Of a stretch of 64,000 nucleotides of DNA, positions 1 to 9,901 are shown one piece after another. The notes beneath the pieces are model-generated. The model was given only the letters and a program-made list of their open reading frames with translations. It searched no databases and had not been told where the DNA came from. The first letter of the stretch is position 1, and each line of letters starts with the position of its first letter. The stretch lies in contig CAWJHQ010000010.1 in NCBI GenBank assembly GCA_963842775.1, positions 1 to 64,000 of the forward strand. Reading direction: 5' to 3'. The position numbers and the translations under genes are program-made. Source of the DNA: R-RK-3 sp963842775. Its GTDB lineage: Bacteria > Pseudomonadota > Alphaproteobacteria > Rhizobiales > Rhodomicrobiaceae.

Positions 1-75
1 CCCACTTGTGGGCCCCGGGTGCCCAATCCAAGCTCCGAGCAAGCGGCCGGCACAGTGTTTATGGCGGTCTCCCAG

Positions 76-190
76 GGCCTGCAAGCGAACTCAACGCCCC
101 GCGGATGCGAGGCGCCCAGATAAAAGGCGGGCACCCGGGGCCCGCAAGCGGGCTAAGAGCCTCGCGGATGCGAGGCGTCCAAGCAAAAGG
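76..190. repeat. Two imperfect copies of a ~63-bp tandem repeat
   Basis: Two copies of a unit start near 76 and 139. Each contains a 'GGGCC(T/C)GCAAGCG' stretch, then 'GCGGATGCGAGGCG(C/T)CCA' (101-118 and 164-181), then 'AAAAGG'. The period is 63 bases, a multiple of three, so open frames here give a repeated peptide, but I see no gene start or family. It lies just downstream of the stop of the AAA+ gene. A simple intergenic repeat is the most likely reading. Confidence 0.6.
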
Positions 191-192
191 TC

Positions 193-2313
193 TTAATGTT
201 TGAAGCCGATGGCGGGCGTGCCCCCGGGCTTGCCGAGCGAGACGGTCTCCAGAAGCCGCGCCATCCGCGCCGGGTCGCCGAGCAGCCCCAGCACTTCGCC
301 CTGCCGCCGCACCTGGGCGAAATCGCCCGGCGTCAGATTGGCGGTCTGCAGCAACGCGGCCGGCGGATCATCGAAGCCGAAGAAGACCTTGAAGGCATGC
401 GCCAGTCCGGCCCGGTCCAGATAGGCGAGGCGAATGTGGAAGGTGAAGCGGCGCAGCGAGGCGAGATCCAGCCGGTCCATCAGATTGGTGGTGCAGCAGA
501 CGGGCAGGGGGTGGCTTTCCATCCAGGTGAGCATTTCGTTCACCTGCGTCACCTCCCAGGAGCGCAGCGCCTCGCGGCGGTCGAACAGGAAGGATTCCGC
601 CTCGTCGAAGATCAGCATGGAGCCGGTCTCGCGCGCCTCGTCGAAGGCGGCGGCGATGCGCTTCTCGGACTCGCCGACCAGAGCGCCGAGCAGGTCGGAG
701 GCGCGCTTATGGATCACCTCCAGCCCGAGTTCCTTGGCCAGATGGCGCGCATAGGCCGATTTGCCGGTGCCCGGCGCGCCGGAGAGGCACAGCGAGAAAT
801 GCCGCGCTTGGCTCGCGACCAGCTTCTCGGTCAGCTCGGTGAGGTCCGGTTCGGCGGTGACGAGCTTCGGATCGAAATCCGGCAGTTGCGGCAGGTGCGG
901 CGCGCCGCCGCCCGACACGGCGCGCATGATGCCCATCGCCGCCCGCTCCACCGCCCCGCTGCCCTGATTGGCGTAGCGCGCCGCCTTCAGCGCGCTTTCC
1001 AGAATGGCCGGGGTGGCGTCCACCCGCTCGGCGAGGCCGCGCAGATCCTCGGCGCTGAGCGCCAGGCCGACGCGCTCCGACAGCCGCTGCAGAATGCGCT
1101 CGCGCTGGCGGGCGGGCGGCTGCTTCAATTCGATGGCCAGCGTCATGCGCCGCAGGAGGGCCGGGTCGATCTCGTAGAGATTGTTGGAGGTCCACAGGAT
1201 CGGCACCGGATTGGTTTCCAGGAGCCGGTTCAGATAGACCTTTGAGCCGCCGCGCTTCATCAGCTGCCAGGCGATATCTTCCATCTCGTCGAAGAGGATG
1301 GCGGTGTTCTTCGCGCTGCCGACCAGCTTCAGGGCGAAGACGAGATTGGAGAGGCGCGCGGCCCGGTCTTCCTCGCCGCCGGTGCGCGCATCGTCGCCCG
1401 AGCCGTAGAGCGTCAGCCCGGCGGCCTTGGCGGCGACGCGGGTCAATTCGGTCTTGCCGGAGCCGGGCGGGCCGTAAAGCAGGATGTTGACGCCGCGCGC
1501 GTTCTCGGCCGCCGCGCCTTTCAGCACGGCGATGATCAGATCGCGGTCGGCCGGGACGTGGTCGTAATCCTCGACCTCGATGGCGGCCTCCAGCGACTGG
1601 CCGAGAAACGCCTGCCGCATGATCTCGAAACTGTCGAAGGTCTGGTCGAGGCTGCCATTGACGCGCGGCGGCAGATCGTAGCGGCCGCGAAAGCCGCTGA
1701 TCTCGTCGCCCTCTTCCTTGACGATCAGCAGCCCGGAGGCGGCCAGTTCGCCGGATGGGGAAACGAGCTGCTCGATGGCGCGGGAATTTTCGCCGGTCAG
1801 CACCGCCAGGCTGCGGGTGAGCGGCGCGATCGCCTCGGTGACGTGGTCGCAGAAGAATTGCAGCAGTTCGAAGCGGCTGTAGCAGGCGATCAGCGTCAGC
1901 ACTTCGGCCGCTGCGTGCGGCAGGCGGAATTCGACGGTCAGCCGCGCGATGTTGCCCGTGATCGGCTCCGGAGAGGGGCTCTCCTGCGATGCCTGGTCCA
2001 GCATTGCGAAGACCTGATCGCGGTTGCTGCGATAGGTCCGTTCCAGCTCCGTCGCTTCGAAGGCGCCGGTGTAGATGTTGCCGACCGCTTTCGCCAGGCC
2101 CTTCGGCAAGGGGAGGGACAGCGCGTCGGCGCGCTCGTTCAGCCAATAGAGCACATAGCGCGTGGCGCGGAGGGGCAGGTCGCCGCGCTGCAGCACACGG
2201 CGGGCGTAACGCGCGACCAGACCTCGTTCAACATCCGTCAATGCGAACCCGGGAACATCGGAGTGCGCGGCGGCGTCCCGATGAACGCCGCCGCGGAGGA
2301 GTTTTTCGGGCAA
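193..2313 (-). CDS. Two-domain AAA+ ATPase
   Basis: A 706-residue protein with two AAA+ modules. The N-terminal 260 residues are helical and unrecognised. Module 1 has Walker A GPPGSGKT (281-288), Walker B AILFDEME (338-345), a sensor-1-like SNN (376-378) and an LRR arginine pair near 388. Module 2 has Walker A GAPGTGKS (512-519), Walker B MLIFDEAE (566-573) and TTN near 608-610. Both sites look competent for ATP hydrolysis, so a remodelling or unfolding role is inferred; substrate and partners are unknown. The only start in frame is a TTG at 2313 with no good ribosome site, so the N terminus is uncertain. It lies 22 bases downstream of asd on the same strand and may be co-transcribed. Confidence 0.85.
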   Translation of the reverse strand: MPEKLLRGGVHRDAAAHSDVPGFALTDVERGLVARYARRVLQRGDLPLRATRYVLYWLNERADALSLPLPKGLAKAVGNIYTGAFEATELERTYRSNRDQVFAMLDQASQESPSPEPITGNIARLTVEFRLPHAAAEVLTLIACYSRFELLQFFCDHVTEAIAPLTRSLAVLTGENSRAIEQLVSPSGELAASGLLIVKEEGDEISGFRGRYDLPPRVNGSLDQTFDSFEIMRQAFLGQSLEAAIEVEDYDHVPADRDLIIAVLKGAAAENARGVNILLYGPPGSGKTELTRVAAKAAGLTLYGSGDDARTGGEEDRAARLSNLVFALKLVGSAKNTAILFDEMEDIAWQLMKRGGSKVYLNRLLETNPVPILWTSNNLYEIDPALLRRMTLAIELKQPPARQRERILQRLSERVGLALSAEDLRGLAERVDATPAILESALKAARYANQGSGAVERAAMGIMRAVSGGGAPHLPQLPDFDPKLVTAEPDLTELTEKLVASQARHFSLCLSGAPGTGKSAYARHLAKELGLEVIHKRASDLLGALVGESEKRIAAAFDEARETGSMLIFDEAESFLFDRREALRSWEVTQVNEMLTWMESHPLPVCCTTNLMDRLDLASLRRFTFHIRLAYLDRAGLAHAFKVFFGFDDPPAALLQTANLTPGDFAQVRRQGEVLGLLGDPARMARLLETVSLGKPGGTPAIGFKH

Positions 2314-2335
2314 GACGGCGGTCCGCCGTGGCCGG

Positions 2336-3368
2336 TCAGACAGCTTCCCGTGCCTTGAGGAGCTGCCGGTTGATGACGGTCTCGGCGATCTGAATGGAGT
2401 TCAGCGCCGCGCCCTTGCGCAGATTGTCCGAGACGACCCATAAGGACAGGCCGTTCTCGATGGTCTGGTCTTCGCGGATGCGCGAGACATAGGTGGCGTA
2501 ATCGCCGACGCATTCGACGGGCGTGATGTAGCCGCCGTCTTCCCGCTTGTCGACGACGAGCACGCCGGGGGATTTCACGCAATATGTCGCGCGCTTCCTT
2601 GGCCGTGATCGGCTTTTCGAACTCGATGTTCACCGCTTCCGAATGACCGACGAACACCGGCACGCGGACGCAGGTCGCCGTGAGCTTGATCTTGGGATCG
2701 AGAATTTTCTTGGTCTCGACCATCATCTTCCATTCCTCGCGCGTCGACCCGTCATCCATGAAGGTGTCGATATGCGGGATGCAGTTGAAGGCGATCTGCT
2801 TGGTGAAGATCTCGACCTTCGGCTCGTCGGTGACGAAGATGCCGCGGGTCTGCGTCCACAGCTCGTCCATCGCCTCCTTGCCGGCGCCCGACACCGATTG
2901 ATAGGTGGCGACGACGACGCGCTTGATGGTGGCCGCGTCATGCAAAGGCTTCAGCGCCACCACGAGCTGCGCGGTGGAGCAGTTCGGATTGGCGATGATG
3001 TTCTTCTTGCGGAAGCCCGCGACGGCATCGCCGTTCACTTCCGGCACGATCAGCGGAATGTCCATGTCGTAGCGCCAGGCCGAGGAATTATCGATGACCA
3101 GGCAGCCTTGCGCGGCAATGCGCGGCGACCACTCCTTGGAGATGGCGCCCCCGGCGGACATCAGTGCGATATCGCATTGGCTGAAATCGAACGTCGCGAG
3201 ATCGCGGCATTTGAGCCGTTTGTCGCCGAACGATACCTCAAGGCCCTGCGAACGGCGGGAAGCGATGGCAAACACTTCCTTAGCCGGAAATTCGCGCTCG
3301 GAGAGGATATTCAGCATCTCACGGCCCACATTGCCCGTGGCGCCGATGACGGCGACGTTATAGCTCAT
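2336..3368 (-). CDS. asd: Aspartate-semialdehyde dehydrogenase (one frameshift)
   Basis: Converts aspartyl phosphate to aspartate semialdehyde with NADPH, the branch point to lysine, threonine, methionine and diaminopimelate. It begins MSYNVAVIGATGNVG, with the Rossmann GATGNVG loop at residues 9-15. The active-site cysteine is in NPNCST, and the usual Q-S-V-S-G-A-G motif follows. The reading frame breaks at 2567-2571, a run of five G (C on the coding strand); with four, the frame continues as PGVLVVDKREDGGYITPVE and ends LLKAREAV at 2336, about 344 residues, the normal size. The ATG at 3368 was preferred over one 18 codons upstream because it starts the conserved domain. An essential gene broken by one base in a homopolymer suggests sequence error. 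Confidence 0.93.
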
Positions 3369-4061
3369 CTCGATAGATCCTGCGTTATGGATGCAAGGGG
3401 TTGTACCTCTCATGGAGGGCAATGTCTATGACGGGTGCGATTTGCGCTGGGGCCCGATCCGTTTTGATGAATTGGAATCGAGATGTCTTAGGCGGGTTTA
3501 CGGCACCTGCCGCGGCGGATCTTAGCGAACATGTCTGCGCCGGATCGAATTGCAGCGCATCGTCTGCACCAGGAGTTCAGACCGTCTTGCTAAGGTCGAT
3601 TGCGGCAGTAAGTGGTCGACCTCGTGCATGTCGAGGGCTGGAGCATCCGGGCTCGAAAGTGCAGCAGGCAATTCCGTCTGGACTCAGCGTCGCCCTGGAT
3701 AGCTACGTCCTGTCTGCGGGTCGAGCCCCAATGGATGGATTCGGTCCTCAGATCGCATCGGACCAGATGCGCGATTCAGTGTGCGCGACACCGAATCATA
3801 GGACTGTCTAGGGTGGCGCTCGGAACGCGGCCTATAATTCGACGAATTTCGGTAGCTCGAGGACTAGCGTTGCTGCCAATTGCCAGTGGAATTAAACGGT
3901 GGCACTTCATCCCATGCAGGTCCTAGTAAGCTTGATCGCTCGCCCACCGGGATACGCTGTTCATTTCAGCGCTCTCACATACGTCGAACATGACGATTGG
4001 CGACATCTAGTTGCGGCGATTGGCGCTGCGTTGCACTGAAAAACCCATACTGTGCCCGCTT
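3369..4061. other. Intergenic stretch, no gene recognised
   Basis: About 690 bases upstream of asd. Open frames exist on the plus strand (for example 3401-3811), but they show no conserved motif, no credible ribosome site and a patchy composition. I see no RNA gene. The GC content falls towards 4060, where an AT-rich block with a gene remnant begins. Confidence 0.5.
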
Positions 4062-4673
4062 CTACTGTATCTCGGCCAAAGCTGCTTTGACCACATGACA
4101 CAAGATCATGGACTTAGGAGTTCCTGACGTGAAACTCGCCCTTCGCCGAAACCCTGATAACACCTGCTTTGCAGCAGTCCGGCAATGCAGCAATGCGACC
4201 AGGCCTTTTGCTATCTCTGCGATCTTCCAACCATTAAGGCTGCTGGACATCAACGAAGCTGAGTGTATAACGGGCTAAATAATAGATAAAATACGCAACC
4301 ATTCGATTGGAGGGTACAATAATGTTTTCGACGTTTGATGTCGTAATGATTGCAATTCCGTTTTTTGCTCTGTGACTACCAAATAGATTATTGTACTTCG
4401 GACCATCGATTTGAGCGTCTGTGATTGCGATCAAGAATGGATGGTACCCCGAACTTCCGTTCTTATTTTTCAATGCTGTCCATAAAATCTGAAGACAATA
4501 CTTCTATTGAATAGACGTGTTTTCATCGGTACAGCGATGTTTTCAGAAGCGAAGCTAAATATAAACTCGTTTTGCTCAGAGTTTGATAGAGTAATAGCGC
4601 CGGTTATATCGCGAATTTGTAAATCTGATAAAGGAATAATTTCTATCGGAAGCTTAGCCAATTTTTCCCCCAT
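4062..4673 (-). pseudogene. AT-rich decayed gene remnant (unrecognised family)
   Basis: Three successive minus-strand frames read like pieces of one protein. 4673-4470 starts MGEKLAKLPIEIIPLSDLQI. The frame of 4473-4234 can be read further upstream (..LQILWTALKNKNG) and contains YNNLFGSH, NGIAIITTSN and YFIYYLARYTLSFV. 4253-4062 starts MMSSSLNGWKIAEIAKGLV. Breaks fall near 4480 and 4240. The block is clearly richer in A+T than its neighbours, which suggests acquired DNA. I do not recognise the family. The motif-like segments look like real protein rather than chance, but the gene as written cannot make a full product. It sits between asd and an AbrB-type permease without flanking repeats I can see. 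Confidence 0.45.
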
Positions 4674-4889
4674 GATTGATTCTATTTTGTAGGTAGCTGC
4701 GTTAAATCTAGATCTACGTCTAGATATAAATGGCGTCGGACTATTTTATCGCGTAATAATTCCAGCGCTATGCGCGAATTAGCATCTATCGATGAAAGTA
4801 ATGCATGACTCTGCCTATACCGCTTTTTATTCTTGAATGATTCTGAAATCCATTCGAGTTCAATTGGGCGCGTTTTGCTGAAAAATCCC

Positions 4890-5988
4890 TTAAATCGCCT
4901 CCTTCAGATAAAACTTCGCGATCAGCGGCAGCAGCAGCGACAGGCCGAGAAACCGCGCCAGCTGATGCGTCGCCACGAAGGCCGGGTCGAGCCCGAGCAC
5001 GAAGGCGAGGATGGTCATGGCCTCGATGCCGCCGGGCGCGAAGGCCACGACCACCTGGCCGAGCGGCAGATGCAGCCCCCAGGCCACGATGAACGCGCCG
5101 AGGCAGGAGATGAACACCGCGATGAGGAACGCGCCCAGGGACGGCGCCAGGGCTTTCCGCAGGAAATTCAGATCGGTGCCGTAAAAGCGCAGGCCGATGA
5201 AGCAGCCGAGCACGATCTGGCACGGGATCAGGACGACCGGCGGGATCTGGCCCGGCAGCCCCGCGGACAAATGCAGCACGGCCGCCGCGATCATGCCGCC
5301 GAACAGCATCCCCGCGGGGAATTTGCGCCATTCGAGCATTGCGCCGATCACGCCGCCGAGCAGCAATTCAACCAGGAAGCCCAGCATCGGGCTGATCTCC
5401 GGCGGCGGCAGCTTGGGCGGCGGCATCGACAGGGTGACCAGCGTCGGCAGAACCGCAAGGATCGCGACCAGACGCAGCATCTGCGCCATCACCACCAGCC
5501 GCGTGTCGGCCTTTGTGCGCAGCGATAGGGCGATCACATAGGACAGCGCGCCGGGAACGGAGGCGAAAAACGCCGTCGCGCGGCTCCATTTTCCGAGGAT
5601 GACGAGAAACGCCGCCGATCCCGGCGATGACGAGGAGGATGGTGATGCCCAGACCGACAAGGCTGAGCGGCCATTTGATCATCGCGCTGAAGATGTCGGG
5701 CGTGAAGCCGGAGCCGATGGAAATCCCCAGCATGATCCACACCAGCTGGCGGACCGACTCGGGAAGAAACAGCGGCGCCTGCGCCAGCGCCAGCACGGCG
5801 ACGGCGAGCATGCTGCCGCTCAGCCATGGCGCGGGCATATGGACGGCATGAAAGAAAAGCGCGCCCGCGATGCCCGCGCCAAGCGTCAATCCCGCTTCCC
5901 GGAACTGCTTGGCCGAAAGCACGGCGTCACCTTTGCGGCGGCGGTATGCGCGATAGGCGACACGGTATCTGCGTATGGCGCGGCGCAT
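4890..5988 (-). CDS. AbrB-family membrane protein (one frameshift)
   Basis: Polytopic inner-membrane protein of the AbrB ('ammonia monooxygenase-like') family, which carries a duplicated module of hydrophobic segments. The first half reads LTLGAGIAGALFFHAVHMPA and QLVWIMLGISIGSGFTPDIF; the second half has WSRATAFFASVPGALSYVIA and FAPGGIEAMTILAF, both characteristic family stretches. The frame breaks near 5620 (a CCC run with one surplus base). Repaired, the protein is about 366 residues, ending FYLKEAI. The start chosen is the ATG at 5988, followed by an Arg-rich cytoplasmic leader. The substrate is not known for this family; some members are regulators or putative transporters. It lies 22 bases downstream of a hypothetical gene on the same strand. 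Confidence 0.8.
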
Positions 5989-6010
5989 GCTGGCCGCTAT
6001 GGGCGAAAGC

Positions 6011-6835
6011 TCAAGCGTGGCCGTTGCCCTCGATGAGCCGCGCGCAGAGCCAGAACTCGCCCTGGACGATGCAGCCGGGGCGAAGCTCCTCATGCACCTG
6101 GCCCATATCCGCGACGAGGTCGATCGTGCCGCCGAGGGTTTTGACCAGCGCCGCGTGAAAGCTCTGCCCGGTGACGCTGTTGCGGCGCATCTCCGCGGCG
6201 AGCACGCGCGCGGTAAAGAAGGCGCGCGAGGGCGCATTGAATTCCTTCTCGCTGGGGTCGTGGAACACGGCCTGTCCGCCGGCCTCGGCGGCGCTGGAGA
6301 ACAGGCCGCTGGCGAAGAACGATTCCGGCGAGAACGGCACTTTTTCGCCGATCTGCGCGTCGGCGAATTCGCGCTCGCTGGAGAAGATGGCGAGATCATG
6401 CGGAAAGGCGGCGATCTGCGCCTTGGCGAGGAACGGCGTCACGCGGTTGGCCCATAGCGCGTAGTCGACCACGTCGAGCAGCGCCACCGTGGCGCATTGA
6501 TGCGGGCGCGGACCCGGCTCGATCTCGACGAAGGCGGCGCCCTCGAAGGCGTTGTCGCTCGGCCGCTGGCGCTTCTTCATGACGCGCACCGGCATGCGGC
6601 CCTTGCCGTGGAAGAACGGCGTGACGCCGACAATGCCGAGTTTCTCATCGGCCTGGCCGCTTTGCTTGGCCAGATGCACCCACAGCTCGGAGCCGCCGTC
6701 GGATTGCCAGCGGTAATAATAGCCGGGCCCGCAGGGCTGGGAATAGGCGCCTGTGTCGGGCAGCTTGCGCACCAATTCCGCCAGCTCTTCCGCCGAGCCG
6801 GCATTGAACCCGATGACGCTGAAATGGTCGGTCAT
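6011..6835 (-). CDS. Conserved hypothetical protein
   Basis: About 274 residues, starting MTDHFSVIGFNAGS at 6835, with an AGAGAGG-type ribosome site just upstream; the open frame extends further upstream but without signal. There is no signal peptide and no membrane segment. It contains PCGPGYYYRWQSDGGSELWV near residue 35 and an acidic, aromatic-rich body. I cannot name a domain. It is 22 bases upstream of the AbrB-family gene and about 100 bases downstream of leuB on the same strand, so the three could be one transcription unit. Soluble cytoplasmic location is inferred. Confidence 0.75.
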   Translation of the reverse strand: MTDHFSVIGFNAGSAEELAELVRKLPDTGAYSQPCGPGYYYRWQSDGGSELWVHLAKQSGQADEKLGIVGVTPFFHGKGRMPVRVMKKRQRPSDNAFEGAAFVEIEPGPRPHQCATVALLDVVDYALWANRVTPFLAKAQIAAFPHDLAIFSSEREFADAQIGEKVPFSPESFFASGLFSSAAEAGGQAVFHDPSEKEFNAPSRAFFTARVLAAEMRRNSVTGQSFHAALVKTLGGTIDLVADMGQVHEELRPGCIVQGEFWLCARLIEGNGHA

Positions 6836-6934
6836 CGCCCGCTTGCCTCTCTCTACACTGAACGCCGCGCTTACATCTTGGCCGCAAAAAATCGGGGCGC
6901 GCGGAAGCCAGCCCCGCATAGCCCCGGCCCTTCG

Positions 6935-8044
6935 CTAAGCCGCGAGCGCCTCGAGCTCGCCGATGATCGCCTGGCCCATTTCGCCGGTCGAAACCTTGCG
7001 CATGCCCTCTTGCATGATGTCGCCGGTCCTGAAGCCCTTTTCCAAGACCTTGGCGATGGCCTTCTCCACCATGTCGGCTTCGGCGCCCATGTCGAAGGAG
7101 TAGCGCAGCGCCATGGCGAAGCTGGCCATGGTCGCGATCGGGTTGGCGGCGCCCTGGCCGGCGATGTCGGGCGCGGTGCCATGCACCGGCTCGTAGAGGG
7201 CCGGGCGCTTGCCGGAGGCGTCGGGCGCGCCGAGCGAGGCGGAGGGCAGCATGCCCAGCGACCCGGTGAGCATCGCCGCCTCGTCGGAGAGCATGTCGCC
7301 GAACAGATTGTCGGTGACGATGACGTCGAACTGTTTCGGGTTGCGCACGAGCTGCATGGCGCAATTGTCCGCCAGAATATGCGTCAGTTCCACGTCGGGA
7401 TACTCCTTAGCGTGGAGCTGCGTAACCGTCTGATGCCAAAGCACGCCGGAGCGCATCACATTGCGCTTCTCCGAGGAGGCGACCTTGTTGCGGCGCTTGC
7501 GCGCCAGCTCGAAAGCGACCCGCGCGATGCGTTCGATTTCGCCCGTCGTGTAGACCTGCGTGTCGACCGCGCGCCGCTGGCCGTTCTCCAGCGTGACGAT
7601 TTCCTTCGGCTCGCCGAAATAGACGCCGCCGGTCAGCTCGCGCACGATCATCAGGTCGAGGCCCTCGACATGCTCGCGCTTCAGGCTCGATGCGTCGGCG
7701 AGCGCGGGATAGCAGATGGCGGGGCGCAGATTGGCGAAGAGCTGCATGTCCTTGCGCAGGCGCAGCAGTCCGGCTTCCGGCCGCACATCATACGGCACAT
7801 GGTCCCATTTCGGCCCGCCGACCGCGCCGAGCATCACCGCGTCGGCCCGCATGGCCTTGGCCATGGTGGCGTCGGTAATGGCCGCGCCATGCACATCGTA
7901 GGCGCATCCGCCGACAAGGTCGGTCTCGGTGTTGAACCGCGCCTTGCCATGGCTGTTGAGCCAGGAAATCAGGCGCTCGACCTCAGCCATAACTTCCGGG
8001 CCGATGCCGTCGCCCGGCAGAAGCAGGAGATTGTATGTGGGCAT
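6935..8044 (-). CDS. leuB: 3-isopropylmalate dehydrogenase
   Basis: NAD-dependent oxidative decarboxylation of 3-isopropylmalate, the third step of leucine synthesis. 369 residues, full length. It begins with LLLPGDGIGPEVM (nucleotide/substrate domain), has the substrate-binding arginines in LLRLRKDMQLFANLRP, the metal-binding aspartates in VTDNLFGDMLSDE, and the dehydrogenase signature EPVHGTAPDIAGQGAANP. It is a homodimeric cytosolic enzyme. leuD lies 1.3 kb upstream on the same strand, with two small genes between them. The ATG at 8044 is the only good start. Confidence 0.97.
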   Translation of the reverse strand: MPTYNLLLLPGDGIGPEVMAEVERLISWLNSHGKARFNTETDLVGGCAYDVHGAAITDATMAKAMRADAVMLGAVGGPKWDHVPYDVRPEAGLLRLRKDMQLFANLRPAICYPALADASSLKREHVEGLDLMIVRELTGGVYFGEPKEIVTLENGQRRAVDTQVYTTGEIERIARVAFELARKRRNKVASSEKRNVMRSGVLWHQTVTQLHAKEYPDVELTHILADNCAMQLVRNPKQFDVIVTDNLFGDMLSDEAAMLTGSLGMLPSASLGAPDASGKRPALYEPVHGTAPDIAGQGAANPIATMASFAMALRYSFDMGAEADMVEKAIAKVLEKGFRTGDIMQEGMRKVSTGEMGQAIIGELEALAA

Positions 8045-8196
8045 TGAATACTCTTAAGAACCTGCGGGGGCATCATTGCCGCCCCGCGACCAACACGCGC
8101 GTCAATCGTGCTAATCGGAAACCGGCCAACGGGCAAGGCGCAAGGGCCGTTTTATGGAAACCCGTCGCGAAACTGTGATCTCTCTACACAGGATTT

Positions 8197-8568
8197 TCAG
8201 CCGTGGTGGTGCGCGGTGAGACCGGCCTTTTCGCCCATCTCCCGGCAGCTTTGCGCGCATGTCCGGCAGATCTCGGCGCATTTCTTCATTTCCGCGTCGT
8301 CCATCGCGTCGCAGGACTTGGCGCATGCCTCGCAGACGGCGGCGCAGGCAGCGCATATCAGCGCATGAAGCTGCGAGTTGCGCGTCATGAAATCGGCGCT
8401 GGTCTGGCACATCTGGATGCAGTCCATCATCAGCCGCACATGGCCGGGCTCGACATGATGACCGCCCTGCTCGATGCAGTAGTTGAAGAGCGTGGACTGG
8501 CAGGTGTCGCGGCAGGACCAGCATTGTTCGATGCAGTGATGCAGCGCGGGGTCGGTGTGGTGATGCAT
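8197..8568 (-). CDS. Four-helix-bundle copper-binding protein (Csp3/DUF326-like)
   Basis: A 123-residue protein with 16 cysteines, mostly spaced CxxxC or CxxC along predicted helices (12, 16, 19, 23, 31, 50, 54, 72, 75, 79, 82, 86, 97, 101, 104, 108), plus His-rich ends (MHHHTD.., ..HHHG). This is the pattern of the copper storage proteins Csp1/Csp3, in which inward-facing cysteines bind many Cu(I) ions inside a four-helix bundle. There is no signal peptide, so it matches the cytosolic Csp3 type. A strong GGAGG ribosome site precedes the ATG at 8568. A role in copper storage or detoxification is inferred. No copper exporter or CueR-like regulator is adjacent. Confidence 0.88.
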   Translation of the reverse strand: MHHHTDPALHHCIEQCWSCRDTCQSTLFNYCIEQGGHHVEPGHVRLMMDCIQMCQTSADFMTRNSQLHALICAACAAVCEACAKSCDAMDDAEMKKCAEICRTCAQSCREMGEKAGLTAHHHG

Positions 8569-8713
8569 GGTGGCCTCCGAGGGATTGGTGGCTTAACCGC
8601 AGCATGCGCCGAAGGTTCCGGCGCCTGGGTCGTTAGCGGCAGCGGCAGACTTCGAAATGCCCGAAATGGATGAATATGTCCTTCACATCCGATGAGGAAC
8701 CGGAGGGGATATT

Positions 8714-9295
8714 ATGACTATATTTCGTGCGCCGATAGTCGCGAAGCTGCCGCGAGCTATTCGCGTTGCTGACAATGCTGATTTTAGCAGCAACTTGGCT
8801 CTTCACCTGCCTCGATCCATTCATGCGGCGGAAGAAACCGCGCCGCCCGCCGATCTGCTGCAATTGCAAAAGGAGCTGGTCGCCACGCTGGACACACGGC
8901 TCAAGAGAATGAGAGCGGAACGCAGGGTTGGGCAGCGGACAGATCTGGAAATCACCCTCGCCATGGAAGACTATTACATGGAATTGGAGACAGCCTGCGT
9001 AATGGAAGCGCAGGCGGCAGCCACGAAAACGGCAAAAGACGCACAGATTCTGCAGATTAGAATCGAAGCCGCGTCCGCAGCTTCAGAGCTGTTCAGCGCA
9101 TATGCCGCAAGCCTGGAAGACCGTTACACCGTCGGAGAGATTACGGGGGCGGATGTAGCCACCGGCAAGGCCGCGGCTTTGAAAGCCCGGATCAGGCTGG
9201 CGATGCTCAAGAAGCAGCTGCCCGCCAAGGCCGGCAAGCCCGCTCGCCCCTGCGAGATCGCCGCACAGGCGGAGGCGTCCAAGCAGCCGGAGTGA
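8714..9295 (+). CDS. Hypothetical coiled-coil protein
   Basis: 193 residues, ATG at 8714 preceded by a GGAGG ribosome site. Residues 40-180 are helical and charged, with heptad-like spacing (LQLQKELVATLDTRLKRM), and the segment YTVGEITGADVATGKAAAL resembles the helical hairpins of TolC-type outer-membrane efflux proteins, although the protein is too short to be one. No clear signal peptide. It lies between leuB/csp and leuD but on the opposite strand, converging on leuD with the two stops directly adjacent. Function unknown. Confidence 0.7.
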   Translation: MTIFRAPIVAKLPRAIRVADNADFSSNLALHLPRSIHAAEETAPPADLLQLQKELVATLDTRLKRMRAERRVGQRTDLEITLAMEDYYMELETACVMEAQAAATKTAKDAQILQIRIEAASAASELFSAYAASLEDRYTVGEITGADVATGKAAALKARIRLAMLKKQLPAKAGKPARPCEIAAQAEASKQPE

Positions 9296-9901
9296 TCAGG
9301 CCCAGGGGCGGTTCGTCCGCGCCTTCGCCTCGTAATCCGTGATGCTGTCCTGCTTGATCAGGGTCATGCCGATATCGTCGAGACCTTCCAGCAGGCATTT
9401 CTTGCGGAACGGGTCGATCTCGAAATGGATGACGCCGCCGTCGGGGCCGCGGATTTCCTGGCGCTCCAGATCGATGGTGAGCGTCGCGTTCGCCCCGCGC
9501 TCGGCGTCGTCGAACAGCTTGTCCATCTCCGATTGCGGCAGCGCGATCGGCAGGATGCCGTTCTTGAAGCAATTATTGTAGAAGATGTCGGCGAAGCTGG
9601 TCGCGATCACGCATTTGATGCCGAAATCGAGCAGCGCCCAGGGCGCGTGCTCGCGCGAGGAGCCGCAGCCGAAATTGGGGCCGGCGACGAGGATCTTGGC
9701 GTTCCGATAGGCCGGCTTGTTCAGCACGAAATCGGGATTCTCGCGGCCCTCCGCGTCAAAACGCATTTCATGGAACAGATTGGCGCCGAGCCCCGTGCGC
9801 TTGATCGTCTTCAGAAATTGCTTGGGGATGATCATGTCGGTGTCGATGTTGATCATCGGCAAGGGAGCGGGGACGCCGGTCAGTTCGTCGAATTTGTCCA
9901 T
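9296..9901 (-). CDS. leuD: 3-isopropylmalate dehydratase small subunit
   Basis: Swivel-domain subunit of isopropylmalate isomerase (LeuCD), second step of leucine synthesis. 201 residues, normal length. It contains IDTDMIIPKQFLKTI near the N terminus and the conserved GPNFGCGSSREHAPWAL loop, plus FADIFYNNCFKNGILPI. The large subunit leuC is not in this window. The stop is adjacent to that of the convergent coiled-coil gene, leaving no space for a terminator between them. Confidence 0.97.
   Translation of the reverse strand: MDKFDELTGVPAPLPMINIDTDMIIPKQFLKTIKRTGLGANLFHEMRFDAEGRENPDFVLNKPAYRNAKILVAGPNFGCGSSREHAPWALLDFGIKCVIATSFADIFYNNCFKNGILPIALPQSEMDKLFDDAERGANATLTIDLERQEIRGPDGGVIHFEIDPFRKKCLLEGLDDIGMTLIKQDSITDYEAKARTNRPWA

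Noticed and set aside
2238..3422. A longer asd product with an Arg-rich tail
   Set aside because: The tail is out of frame; the correct C terminus is read in the other frame to 2336.
3401..3811. 136-residue plus-strand open frame upstream of asd
   Set aside because: Composition and codon pattern look random, with no start signal.
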